Assembly (NCBI GenBank): GCA_900541015.1
Contig: UQIB01000030.1
Coordinates: forward strand, 1 to 24,682
Origin: an uncultured Collinsella sp.
GTDB lineage: Bacteria; Actinomycetota; Coriobacteriia; Coriobacteriales; Coriobacteriaceae
Reading direction: 5' to 3'
Length of the DNA: 24,682 bases
A program made the translations under genes and the position numbers. Under the pieces are notes generated by a model, which saw only the letters and a program-made list of their open reading frames with translations, did not search any database and was not told the DNA's origin. Each line of letters opens with the position of its first letter. The first letter of the stretch is position 1. This document shows, one piece after another, positions 15,801-21,692 of this stretch.

Positions 15801-15905
15801 GATGTGACGCGTATCGCGGCCGTCGCACCCACCTGCGTCTTTGGCGGCCGCGACGTCATCGCCAAGAGCAACGCCGGCTTTAACATCGTCGACCTGCTGG
15901 CCTAA
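12861..15905 (+). CDS. M16C zinc metallopeptidase, PreP-like
   Basis: The 1014-aa size is as expected for the M16C (presequence protease/falcilysin) family. The inverted zinc motif HILEH gives ligands H80 and H84 and catalytic E83, and NEMKGALSDP supplies the third ligand E195. The flanking VLCGSAKFPVKEPF and NAMTYPDKTIYPVATTNEQD are family hallmarks. There is no signal peptide, so the enzyme is probably cytoplasmic and degrades oligopeptides. The ATG at 12861 has AAAGGAGA eight bases upstream. The open frame extends back to 12672 through repeat sequence, but that part is not coding. An acidic Gly/Ser-rich insert (around residues 168-182) precedes the third ligand. A strong terminator follows, so the gene is monocistronic. 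Confidence 0.93.
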   Translation: MPTTSTDPRAAAAALLVPGTTCHGFAVERCETVPELDSDAYVLRHTASGARLLYLACDDENKAFAIGFKTPPADSTGVFHILEHSVLCGSAKFPVKEPFVDLIKSSMQTFLNAMTYPDKTIYPVATTNEQDLYNLMDVYLDAVFNPAIYTKPTIFEQEGWHYELDLPEGAEGEGDGSSASLREGTLRYNGVVFNEMKGALSDPMSVLDDAVNAALYPDTAYAYESGGDPRAIPALTYEQFLDTHARHYNPSNSYITLYGDLDVDRALAFLDERYLSQSSAASRRMDAAVAAGEDPSTLAPNPLDVQEPVTCEYKRIEMATTPENALVGLGLVLGSALDRKRTIAADILFEALLGSNEAPVKKAILAAGLGGNVVSYTAAESLQPYELIMLQNAQPGVARELRRVFQDACRDLCEHGVPRERLEAIISSNEYDLRQRDYGIADGVAIACDALSTWLYDDDAATLALKYGPVYEELRGELDGSYFEDLLRELVLENDHMALVELVPVDAAEGSEGAEVAELAAKRDAMTDAELADVVERTAVLRAAQEAEDTPEAKATLPRLHVSDIGEARSEPPLVVDTTAPIPCLRHGIPTNRLAYAMQYFDLSCVAFEDLPYVTLLCRLLKQLPTREHSAEELDNLLAGKLGFLSFTTEVMTQPDVDGVRPYLLVSAGALSEKIDALASLPREVWSSTLLLDADADRVRDVLTQIRIGLEQGFINNGHSAALGRAMSYSSPSAVVREQLSGVDFYLFLRDLLEHFDERLDGLRAKLAELADHIFVADGCMASFTGSDEDFDAYWDAAGDLGLDAGDGADAGRNALVVPEPRDRHEAFVIPSDICFAARACDPRRLGIDVTGAWAVAANALSYDYLWNEIRVKGGAYGCGFRAVGERQTAFYTYRDPTVDPSIERMERAGAWLGSFEPDEAAFEGFIVSCVSGMDAPVKPYALTKRRNTTYLAGLDPHAREERRAQMLAATPAELRSLGADVTRIAAVAPTCVFGGRDVIAKSNAGFNIVDLLA

Positions 15906-15910
15906 CGCAC

Positions 15911-15956
15911 AAAGGTAGATTTTTGGGACATGCCTAAAAATCTACCTTTTCTTTTT
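15911..15956 (+). terminator. Terminator of the M16C gene, member of a repeat hairpin family
   Basis: AAAGGTAGATTTTT and its complement AAAAATCTACCTTT enclose GGGACATGCCT, followed by TTTTCTTTTT. It begins six bases after the stop codon. The same hairpin sequence occurs inverted at 20226-20262 and partly at 19036-19050, so this terminator belongs to a dispersed repeat. Confidence 0.85.
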
Positions 15957-15994
15957 CCGCTTGGGCGGGCCAGCTCAGCCCGTCCCGCCGGTTT

Positions 15995-16053
15995 TGTCTC
16001 GATCTGTAACATCTAGGCGGCAATATCGGCTCCAGATGTTACAGACCGAGACG
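15995..16053. repeat. TGTCTCGATCTGTAACA palindrome, element 1
   Basis: TGTCTCGATCTGTAACATCT (15995-16014) faces AGATGTTACAGACCGAGACG (16034-16053) as 20-base arms with few mismatches. A closely related palindrome follows 22 bases later. It lies in the 391-base non-coding stretch between the M16C gene and hicA. Confidence 0.75.
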
Positions 16054-16073
16054 TTTCCGAATGGCGACGGCTC

Positions 16074-16136
16074 TTTGTCTCGATCTGTAACAGCTAGGCC
16101 CATTTATGTCGAGTTACTGTTACAGATCGAGACAAA
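16074..16136. repeat. TGTCTCGATCTGTAACA palindrome, element 2
   Basis: Perfect 19-base arms, TTTGTCTCGATCTGTAACA (16074-16092) and its complement (16118-16136), enclose a 25-base loop. The loop differs from that of element 1 while the arms are conserved. Confidence 0.8.
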
Positions 16137-16201
16137 CCGCCGCAGACATCCGCCCTTCAGCAAAAACCACCGCAAAGGGGACAGGTGTCTTTGTGTTGAT
16201 T

Positions 16202-16235
16202 CGAACACTTGTTCATACGTACACATGTTCTATAG
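16202..16235 (+). promoter_or_regulatory. LexA-box-like palindrome and possible promoter before hicAB
   Basis: CGAACACTTGTTC (16202-16214) fits the Gram-positive/actinobacterial SOS box pattern CGAAC-N4-GTTC except for the last base. TTGTTC and TATAGT (16230-16235) are 16 bases apart and could be the promoter it overlaps. Confidence 0.4.
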
Positions 16236-16261
16236 TAGGGATGCTTGCATCGGACTTAAAT

Positions 16262-16282
16262 TGCAACTAGGATATAGTTGCA
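16262..16282. promoter_or_regulatory. TGCAACTA inverted repeat, candidate HicB operator
   Basis: TGCAACTA-GGATA-TAGTTGCA is a perfect eight-base inverted repeat 14 bases before the hicA start. HicB antitoxins commonly bind palindromes at this place to autoregulate; that this is the site is inference. Confidence 0.5.
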
Positions 16283-16296
16283 GAATGTGAGGCGGG

Positions 16297-16560
16297 ATGA
16301 TGCGGACCGATAAACTCATCGCCCAACTGCTTAGCTGCCCTTCGACGTATCGGTATACCGATTTTTTAAAAGTCATGGCTTCATATGGCTTTGAAATGGA
16401 CAACAAAGGCAAGACATCCGGATCGCGCGTTCGCTTCTACAGGCCATCAGATGGCAGGATGTTCGTAATGCACGCGCCACATCCATCTGACGAATTGACA
16501 GCGGGGACCATTCGAAACATCGTACGATTTCTGCAAGATGTCGGAGGTAGTCATGAGTAA
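16297..16560 (+). CDS. hicA: HicA-family mRNA interferase toxin
   Basis: The protein is 87 aa with the HicA double-stranded-RNA-binding-like pattern: GFEMDNKGKTSGSRVRFYRP, MHAPHP and a C-terminal helix (TIRNIVRFLQDVG). HicA toxins cleave mRNA. It belongs to the subgroup with GSRVRF instead of the classical GSHH, so the usual catalytic histidine after GS is absent. Other histidines in MHAPHP may matter. Two ATGs (16297 and 16300) are possible after GAGGCGGG. The gene overlaps hicB by eight bases, typical of a coupled pair. Confidence 0.82.
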   Translation: MMRTDKLIAQLLSCPSTYRYTDFLKVMASYGFEMDNKGKTSGSRVRFYRPSDGRMFVMHAPHPSDELTAGTIRNIVRFLQDVGGSHE

Positions 16561-16882
16561 CGTTTTGGCATACAAGGGTTATTTCGCCCCCGTCGAGTTC
16601 GATGCCGAACAGCATGTGCTAACAGGTATGGTCACCGGCATTAGGGACGCAATCGTATTTGAAGGCTCCACGGTTGAAGAAGTGGAGCAATGCTTCCACG
16701 ACGCCGTCGACGATTACCTTGAGTTTTGCGCCGAGAAGGGCAAGGAACCCGAGCGAGCTTTTAAGGGCTCGTTCAACGTAAGAACGGGCTCCGAGCTCCA
16801 CAAGCAAGCAGCGCTGGCGGCGGCAAAGAAGGGTGAGTCACTCAATAAGTTTGTGACTGAAGCAATCGCCGCGGCGTTATAG
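16553..16882 (+). CDS. hicB: HicB-family antitoxin
   Basis: The product is 109 aa from the ATG at 16553, which has GGAGG seven bases upstream; an earlier GTG-type start at 16538 lies inside hicA and has no such site. The N-terminal half is the HicB partial RNase-H-like fold (KGYFAPVEFDAEQ, GMVTGIRDAIVFEG, FHDAVDDYLEFC). The C-terminus is a ribbon-helix-helix DNA-binding segment (GSFNVRTGSELHKQAALAA, then KGESLNKFVTEAI). It neutralises HicA and probably binds the palindrome at 16262. The order toxin-antitoxin and the overlap fit known hicAB operons. Confidence 0.87.
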   Translation: MSNVLAYKGYFAPVEFDAEQHVLTGMVTGIRDAIVFEGSTVEEVEQCFHDAVDDYLEFCAEKGKEPERAFKGSFNVRTGSELHKQAALAAAKKGESLNKFVTEAIAAAL

Positions 16883-16972
16883 CATTAACGCATAGGCCCA
16901 AACAACCACAAAGGGCGCAGTTCACAGGCATATTTGCGGTGACTTTACTGCCCATATCGCGTTTGCCCAGAA

Positions 16973-17011
16973 AAACCTGCCAAAATAAACCTATCCCTTT
17001 TTGGCAGGTTT
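16973..17011 (+). promoter_or_regulatory. Perfect 13-bp stem-loop just before the cyclo-ligase ribosome site
   Basis: AAACCTGCCAAAA and TTTTGGCAGGTTT form perfect arms around a 13-base loop, ending five bases before the AGAGGAGG ribosome site. There is no T-run behind it beyond TTT. It could end the hicAB transcript or control translation of the next gene. Confidence 0.5.
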
Positions 17012-17027
17012 GCTAGAGGAGGCTGGG

Positions 17028-17624
17028 ATGGATAGGGCCGAGTTGCGGCGGGCGGTGATTGCCCGGCGCAATGCTATTGATTTGGATGTGCGGGCGGCAA
17101 AGTCCGCTGTTGTATGCGCGCGGCTTGCTGAGCTGATGGATCGCTTGGGTGCCGCGGCACCGCGCACCGTTGCCGTCTATGCCGCCATGGGTTCCGAGGT
17201 CGACCCAGCCGCGTTTGCCGCCGCAGCCGTCGCGCGTGGCTGGCGCGTGGCCTATCCGTGCATGCTCTCGGCAACAGACGCCATGGCTTATGGCCAGCGC
17301 ATGTGCATGCGGGCAGTCTCTGCTTGCAATGCGTCCGAGGCCCCGTTTATCGCCCACCCTACGCGGACCTTCGCAGCCACGGACGTCGACAGCGTCCGCT
17401 TCCCCATCGTGCCCGCCGCCGAGCTCGACATGGTTGTCGTGCCGCTCGTGGCTTTCGACCGCACCGGCGCGCGCCTGGGCTACGGCGGAGGCTGCTACGA
17501 CCGCTACCTGCCCACGGTCTCGCCCGCATGCCAAATCATCGGCATCGCCTTTGATGAACAGCGTGTCGGCCACGTTCCCACCGACGCCCACGATCTGCCG
17601 CTGCCCAACATCGTCAGCGCCTGA
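17028..17624 (+). CDS. 5-formyltetrahydrofolate cyclo-ligase
   Basis: This 198-aa protein of the MTHFS/YgfA family converts 5-formyl-THF to 5,10-methenyl-THF with ATP, in cytoplasmic one-carbon metabolism. The family signature GYGGGCYDRYL lies at residues 151-161, preceded by DMVVVPLVAFDRTGARLG (about 134-151). The N-terminal helix ELRRAVIARRNAI fits the nucleotide-binding start of the family. ATG 17028 is chosen because AGAGGAGG is six bases upstream; the frame opens earlier but inside the stem-loop. It appears monocistronic, between hicAB and a palindromic repeat. Confidence 0.92.
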   Translation: MDRAELRRAVIARRNAIDLDVRAAKSAVVCARLAELMDRLGAAAPRTVAVYAAMGSEVDPAAFAAAAVARGWRVAYPCMLSATDAMAYGQRMCMRAVSACNASEAPFIAHPTRTFAATDVDSVRFPIVPAAELDMVVVPLVAFDRTGARLGYGGGCYDRYLPTVSPACQIIGIAFDEQRVGHVPTDAHDLPLPNIVSA

Positions 17625-17645
17625 TCGCCGCTGTATCGCACCCGC

Positions 17646-17775
17646 AAGATGAGCGTGGAAAATCTCCCACTTTGAGCCCCCTTACGAGCCAAAAACGGGA
17701 GATTATCCACGCTCATTCAACAAGCGTCCGAAAATCCACGCTCGTCCGTCCGATTTTCCACGCTTGTGCAGCCAA
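17646..17775. repeat. GAGCGTGGAT palindromic repeat, full copy 1
   Basis: ATGAGCGTGGAAAATCTCCC pairs with GGGAGATTATCCACGCTCAT in a long imperfect hairpin (17648-17718). It is followed by TCCGAAAATCCACGCTCGTC and CGATTTTCCACGCTTGT, single-sided versions of the same core. The copy at 19049-19170 has the same order of parts. Confidence 0.8.
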
Positions 17776-17791
17776 ACGCCCTGCAACTGCC

Positions 17792-18754
17792 TCAGCGCGC
17801 ACGCGGCACGCCGGCGACCTTGAGCTTGCGATCGAGCTTTGTCGGATCCCTTAGATCATCCCAGCACAAGCGCACAATCTTGCAGTTATCAAGCAGCGAA
17901 AGTCTCGACTCGCGCTGGCGCTCATCGAACTGCGCCTTCGCGAGCTTGCCCTCCTCCGCCGCCTTCTCGCTTTTAACGAATCCGTCGAACTCCCCGATAA
18001 TCAGCCGGTCGCCCACGCGCCACAAGTAGTCGACGCGATACGGTCGTCCCGGCTCAACCGGGTCGAACAGCTCAACTTGCAGCTCCGGCGTCTGCCAGCC
18101 GCGCTCGATCATCAGGGCACGCGCCTTGGATTCGCCGCCGCTTTCCGACAGCCCGTCGGCACATCGTGCAACCCTGCGCGCCGTCACAACACCGCGACGA
18201 TTCAGGCCAAGCTTGTCGACAGTCTCAACGAGATGCTCCTTCGACAAAAGTTGCTCATGGAGCGCCGAATCCGCGATGATCAGTCCCTCGACAAACGATG
18301 CATCGACCAAGCAATCCGTAATCGTTTGATCGATATCGGTTACGGCGATATCCATCTGGGTGGCCCGTGTTTGACGAGCATAGCGATGACGAATGACCTG
18401 AGAGCCCGGCGTCGTCGATTGGGCTGGCATCGCGGCGATATGGATGTGCGTCAAATTGGCATGCGAAACCGAAAGGCCATAGATAACAGCCGCCGTATAG
18501 GAGCAAAATGTCCAGTCGGGGTGCTTTTGCGCAAGCGCCCGCACCCGATGCAGATAACGCTGCCGAAACTTGAGCTCGGACCAGTATTCCGGACGCGCAT
18601 ACAGCCCTGGCATGACCGCTTCGAGACTTCCCGCCTCCACCCGCCGCTCAATCTGCTTTGCCTCCGCCGCCGTGCGCGCGTACACGCAGCTCATCTGCTG
18701 TTCGCATGCTTTAATGTGACTTGCAAGCCTTTGATTCGCCGTCATGTTTCCCAT
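17792..18754 (-). CDS. AbiEi-like antitoxin-type protein with nuclease-fold C-terminus
   Basis: The 320-aa product has an N-terminal winged-helix region with the AbiEi-like pattern IERRVEAGSLEAVMPGLYAR and a middle segment typical of the family (FCSYTAAVIYGL, VTDIDQTITDCL). The C-terminal region (about 205-260) looks like a Vsr/DUF559-type PD-(D/E)XK fold: GGES with E208, YRVDYLW with D242, and IIGEFDG with E255. AbiEi proteins are antitoxins of type IV systems, but no AbiEii nucleotidyltransferase toxin is adjacent. Start: ATG 18754 with GGGAGG four bases upstream; ATG 18745 is an alternative. A ten-base direct repeat 22 bases apart lies upstream. Function unknown; the family call is from pattern, not a search. 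Confidence 0.65.
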   Translation of the reverse strand: MGNMTANQRLASHIKACEQQMSCVYARTAAEAKQIERRVEAGSLEAVMPGLYARPEYWSELKFRQRYLHRVRALAQKHPDWTFCSYTAAVIYGLSVSHANLTHIHIAAMPAQSTTPGSQVIRHRYARQTRATQMDIAVTDIDQTITDCLVDASFVEGLIIADSALHEQLLSKEHLVETVDKLGLNRRGVVTARRVARCADGLSESGGESKARALMIERGWQTPELQVELFDPVEPGRPYRVDYLWRVGDRLIIGEFDGFVKSEKAAEEGKLAKAQFDERQRESRLSLLDNCKIVRLCWDDLRDPTKLDRKLKVAGVPRAR

Positions 18755-18809
18755 GTCGCCTCCCAAATCTTGGAACGGCGCAAACGTACCAGACGGTTTC
18801 ATGCGAAGT

Positions 18810-18841
18810 CTGACCAAATACCGTCCAGGCGCTGACCAAAT
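18810..18841. promoter_or_regulatory. CTGACCAAAT direct repeats upstream of the AbiEi-like gene
   Basis: CTGACCAAAT occurs at 18810-18819 and 18832-18841, start to start 22 bases, about two helical turns. AbiEi proteins bind repeats in their own promoters, so this may be an operator. That is inference. Confidence 0.4.
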
Positions 18842-18844
18842 GCT

Positions 18845-19035
18845 TGACGGTTTTGGGCGTTTTAGGCTGATGTCTTATATCTGCAGGTAGGGCGGTTGTC
18901 GAGAGGTCCCTGTCTCCACATTTTGAGGCCTTGGTCCATCGGATTATCAGAAAGAAAAACCCGTCGAGATTCAAGACTACGCCAAATGCGACTTTGCCTC
19001 TGCACGCACCGTCGCTTAGCCGAGCCATCGGCATC
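18845..19035. other. Non-coding stretch without recognised features
   Basis: Two overlapping minus-strand frames cross this stretch (92 and 107 codons). Neither has a ribosome site or a recognisable pattern, and one runs into the AbiEi-like gene in another frame. I see no gene here. At its right end ACATGCCTAAAAA resembles part of the hairpin repeat at 15911. Confidence 0.4.
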
Positions 19036-19048
19036 TACATGCCTAAAA

Positions 19049-19170
19049 AATGAGCGTGGATAATCTCCTGTTTTGAGCCTAGTTTCAAGCCAAAAGTGGG
19101 AGATTATCCACGCTCGATTTGTAAATGTCCGAAAATCCACGCTCGTCCGTCCGGATATCCACGCTCGTCA
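19049..19170. repeat. GAGCGTGGAT palindromic repeat, full copy 2
   Basis: ATGAGCGTGGATAATCTCC pairs with GGGAGATTATCCACGCTC across about 65 bases, followed by TCCGAAAATCCACGCTCGTC and CCGGATATCCACGCTCGTC. The loop differs from the copy at 17646 while the arms and the following half-sites are conserved. Confidence 0.8.
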
Positions 19171-19197
19171 CGCCGCCGGCACAGCAACAGCCGTAGC

Positions 19198-20124
19198 CTA
19201 GTGCTCCTCGCCGGCGCGGGCCAGGTCGTAAGGCGTGGTCTGGTAGACGTAGTAGTTGAGCCAGTTGGTGTAGAGCAGCTGAGCCTGGCTGCGCCAGACG
19301 TTGCGCGGCTCGGCGGCGGGGTCGTCACCTGGGAAGTAATGCGCCGGCACCTGGGGGTTGAGCCCACGCTTCACGTCGCGCTCGTACTCCAGGCGCAACG
19401 TGTCGGTGTCGTACTCGGGATGGCCAAAGACAAAGAAGCGGCGGCTGTCGGTCGACTTGACGATGTACAAGCCCACCTCGTCGGACACGGCCACGACCTC
19501 AAGCTGCGGCTCGGCCTCCACGTCCTCGCGGCGCACATCGGTGTTGCGCGAATGCACGGCATAGAAACGGTCGTCAAAGCCGCGCACCAGCGGGCTTTGC
19601 GGCTTCACCAGATAATGCTCAAACACGCCACTCGCCTTTGCCGGCAGATCGTGCTTCTGGATACCGTAATGATGGTACAGGCCGGCCTGTGCGCCCCAAC
19701 AAATGTGCAGCGTAGAGTGCACGTGCGTGGTGGACCAATCCATGATCTGGCAGAGTTCGGGCCAGTAGTCGACCTCTTCGAACGGCATCTGCTCCACAGG
19801 CGCGCCCGTGATGATCAGACCGTCGTAGTGGATGTCGCGGATGTCGTCGAACGTGCGGTAGAACGTCTCCAGGTGGCCGGCGCTTACGTGCGTGGCCTCG
19901 TGCGTCTTGGTGCGCAGCAGGTCCACCTCCACCTGCAGCGGCGTGTTGGAGAGCTTGCGCATGATTTGCGTCTCGGTGGCGATCTTGGTGGGCATGAGGT
20001 TGAGGATGAGCACGCGCAGCGGGCGGATGTCCTGGTGCAGCGCGCGGTACTCGGTCATGACAAAGATGTTCTCGCTCTCGAGCTGCGCGGCGGCAGGGAG
20101 GGCGTCGGGAATGCGAATGGGCAT
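19198..20124 (-). CDS. metAA: Homoserine O-acetyltransferase, MetA type
   Basis: This 308-aa MetA-family enzyme makes the activated homoserine ester in methionine synthesis. The nucleophile C142 is in HICWGAQAGLYHHYGI, and H235 and E237 are in FGHPEYD. Residue 111 (GAPVE) is glutamate, where E. coli MetA has glycine. In this family Glu111 goes with acetyl-CoA use and Gly111 with succinyl-CoA, hence acetyltransferase. The start at 20124 has AAGGAG seven bases upstream. It is divergent from the dehydrogenase at 20336. No SAM riboswitch or other leader structure was recognised in the 211-base gap. Confidence 0.93.
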   Translation of the reverse strand: MPIRIPDALPAAAQLESENIFVMTEYRALHQDIRPLRVLILNLMPTKIATETQIMRKLSNTPLQVEVDLLRTKTHEATHVSAGHLETFYRTFDDIRDIHYDGLIITGAPVEQMPFEEVDYWPELCQIMDWSTTHVHSTLHICWGAQAGLYHHYGIQKHDLPAKASGVFEHYLVKPQSPLVRGFDDRFYAVHSRNTDVRREDVEAEPQLEVVAVSDEVGLYIVKSTDSRRFFVFGHPEYDTDTLRLEYERDVKRGLNPQVPAHYFPGDDPAAEPRNVWRSQAQLLYTNWLNYYVYQTTPYDLARAGEEH

Positions 20125-20225
20125 GGATGCTCCTTACGAGTCAGTTGCAGCTATGGTACAACGAGCAGCCCCATCCGCGCGAGCACATCGCCCAGCGATG
20201 CCGTCAGCGGCCCAAATCACTCCAA

Positions 20226-20262
20226 AAGTAGAGATTAAGGCATGTCCCAAAAATCTACGGCG
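20226..20262. repeat. Inverted copy of the GTAGATTTTTGGGACATGCC hairpin
   Basis: Read on the minus strand, GTAGATTTTTGGGACATGCC is followed by TTAATCTCTAC, matching the M16C terminator at 15911-15956. Here it stands in a divergent gap where no transcript should end, so it behaves as a dispersed element rather than a gene-specific terminator. Confidence 0.65.
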
Positions 20263-20335
20263 CTTTAGTCTAGCAAAGTGACGGCAGGACGCTACAATGG
20301 TTCGACGCGAAAAACTCGGCCGAAAGGATACATAT

Positions 20336-21313
20336 ATGTACCAGACGCGTAAGATCGGTGTGGTCGGCCAGGGCCACGTAGGAGCACATGTCGCCAACAG
20401 CCTGCTTATGCAGGGCATTGCCGACGAGCTGTACCTGTGTGATATCAACGAGGCCAAGGTGACGTCCGAGGTCCAGGACCTGCGCGACTCCCTTTCGTTT
20501 GTCCCGTATAACACCAAGATCGTCAACTGCTACGACCACTACGAGGAGCTGGCCTGCTGCGACGTCATCGTCAACGCCGCCGGCAAGGTCGCGCTGGCCG
20601 CCGGCAACCGCGACGGCGAGCTGTTCTTTACCACCGACGCCGCCCGCACCTTTGCCAAACGCATCGTCGACGCCGGCTTTGACGGCATCTTCGTAAGCAT
20701 CTCCAACCCCTGCGACGTCGTGTGCACCGAGCTGTGGCACCTGACCGACTACGATCCCAAGAAGATCATCGGCTCGGGCTGCGGCCTGGACTCCGCCCGC
20801 CTGCGCACCGAGATCTCCAAGAAGGTCGGCGTGAGCCCCAAGTCCATCGACGCCTACATGATCGGCGAGCACGGCTTTAGCCAGCTGGCTGCCTTTAAGG
20901 CCGCGACCATCGCCGGCAAGAGCCTCAACGAGCTCCAGGCCGAGAACCCCGACAAGTACGCCTTTGACCACATGGAGGTCGAGGAGCTCGCGCGCAAGGG
21001 CGGCTATGTAACCTACCAGGGCAAGCAGTGCACCGAGTACGCTGTCGCCAACTCCGCCGCGCGCGTCTGCGCCGCCGTTCTGCACAACGAGCACGCCGTG
21101 CTTTCCGCCTCCACGCTCATGACCGGCCAGTATGGCGAGGAGGGCATCTTCACATCCCTGCCGTGCGTGATCGGCGCCGAGGGCGTCGAGGAGGTCTACA
21201 CGCTCGACCTGTCCGAGTACGAGCTCGAGGGCTTCCACAAGAGCTGCCAGCACATCCGCGACAACATCGCCCAGCTCGACTGGTGGGACGCCGAGGCCTA
21301 CGACGCAAAGTAG
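20336..21313 (+). CDS. L-lactate / L-2-hydroxyacid dehydrogenase
   Basis: The 325-aa NAD-dependent enzyme belongs to the LDH/MDH superfamily. The nucleotide-binding GQGHVG is at 11-16, SNPCDVV has N124, LDSARLR has D152 and R155, and IGEHGFSQ has the proton acceptor H179. The substrate loop (NAAGKVALAAGNRDGEL, 80-96) lacks the usual ARQ-x-GE-SR-L sequence of lactate dehydrogenase and looks more like L-2-hydroxyisocaproate dehydrogenase, so a bulkier 2-oxo acid is possible. ATG 20336 has GAAAGGA seven bases upstream; the ATG at 20297 has no site. TACAAT at 20293 may be the -10 box. A terminator follows at 21355. Confidence 0.88.
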   Translation: MYQTRKIGVVGQGHVGAHVANSLLMQGIADELYLCDINEAKVTSEVQDLRDSLSFVPYNTKIVNCYDHYEELACCDVIVNAAGKVALAAGNRDGELFFTTDAARTFAKRIVDAGFDGIFVSISNPCDVVCTELWHLTDYDPKKIIGSGCGLDSARLRTEISKKVGVSPKSIDAYMIGEHGFSQLAAFKAATIAGKSLNELQAENPDKYAFDHMEVEELARKGGYVTYQGKQCTEYAVANSAARVCAAVLHNEHAVLSASTLMTGQYGEEGIFTSLPCVIGAEGVEEVYTLDLSEYELEGFHKSCQHIRDNIAQLDWWDAEAYDAK

Positions 21314-21354
21314 GCCGCTGGCTGCCGCAACCTTGCGAATCTAAGCGCGATACT

Positions 21355-21398
21355 AAGCGGGGCGCACCGGAATAGTACCGGCGCGGCCCGCTTTTTTG
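21355..21398 (+). terminator. Terminator of the dehydrogenase gene
   Basis: AAGCGGG and CCCGCTT pair, with an inner ACCGG/CCGG helix, followed by TTTTTT. It begins 42 bases after the stop codon. Confidence 0.85.
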
Positions 21399-21428
21399 AC
21401 TCACGCGGCGCCCTTGCGAATCGAAGTT

Positions 21429-21596
21429 GAATACTTTTCCGCGAAGTGAACGAGCAAAAACGAGCCCCCGAAGCATCGGCACTTTTCAGACGCCGTTTCC
21501 TGCGGTTTCGCCGAGTTTTTCCTGCAGTTTTGGCGTCAAAAAGTGTGGATGCTTCGGGGGTCCAAAATAGGTCGTTCACTTCGCGGAAAAGTATTC
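21429..21596. repeat. 168-bp nested palindrome
   Basis: The outer arms are perfect over 25 bases (21429-21453 with 21572-21596). A second pair, CCCCCGAAGCATC (21465-21477) with its complement (21548-21560), and a third imperfect pair (21482-21494 with 21532-21543) lie inside. The centre (about 21495-21531) is T-rich. No open frame in it has a ribosome site. It occupies most of the gap between the dehydrogenase terminator and the deglycase at 21693. It could be a non-autonomous mobile element or a structured RNA. Confidence 0.8.
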
Positions 21597-21639
21597 ACCT
21601 TCGTTTTCGCGCAGACACGAATCCGACCGCCACAACGCA

Positions 21640-21675
21640 AAACGGAGCCCACGCGCAGCGCAGACCCCGTCAAAA
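21640..21675 (-). terminator. Possible terminator of the third deglycase
   Basis: On the minus strand ACGG-GCGC and GCGC-CCGT can pair with internal bulges, followed by TTTTGC. It lies about 20 bases after the stop codon. The stem is imperfect, so the call is weak. Confidence 0.4.
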
Positions 21676-21692
21676 AAGATAATTCCCGGTAC

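Noticed and set aside
16171..16195. AAAGGGGACAGGTGTCTTTG, similar to a widespread REP-type sequence.
   Set aside because: A single copy in the window with no paired arm or transposase; too little to call a feature.
18711..19140. Two minus-strand frames of 107 and 92 codons.
   Set aside because: They have no ribosome site or family pattern, and they overlap the AbiEi-like gene and a palindromic repeat.
20125..20230. SAM riboswitch upstream of metA.
   Set aside because: No four-way-junction or terminator pattern of the known SAM classes could be recognised in the short leader.
21429..21596. Retron msr-msd or self-splicing intron.
   Set aside because: There is no reverse transcriptase or conserved intron core in the window; only the hairpin itself is seen.
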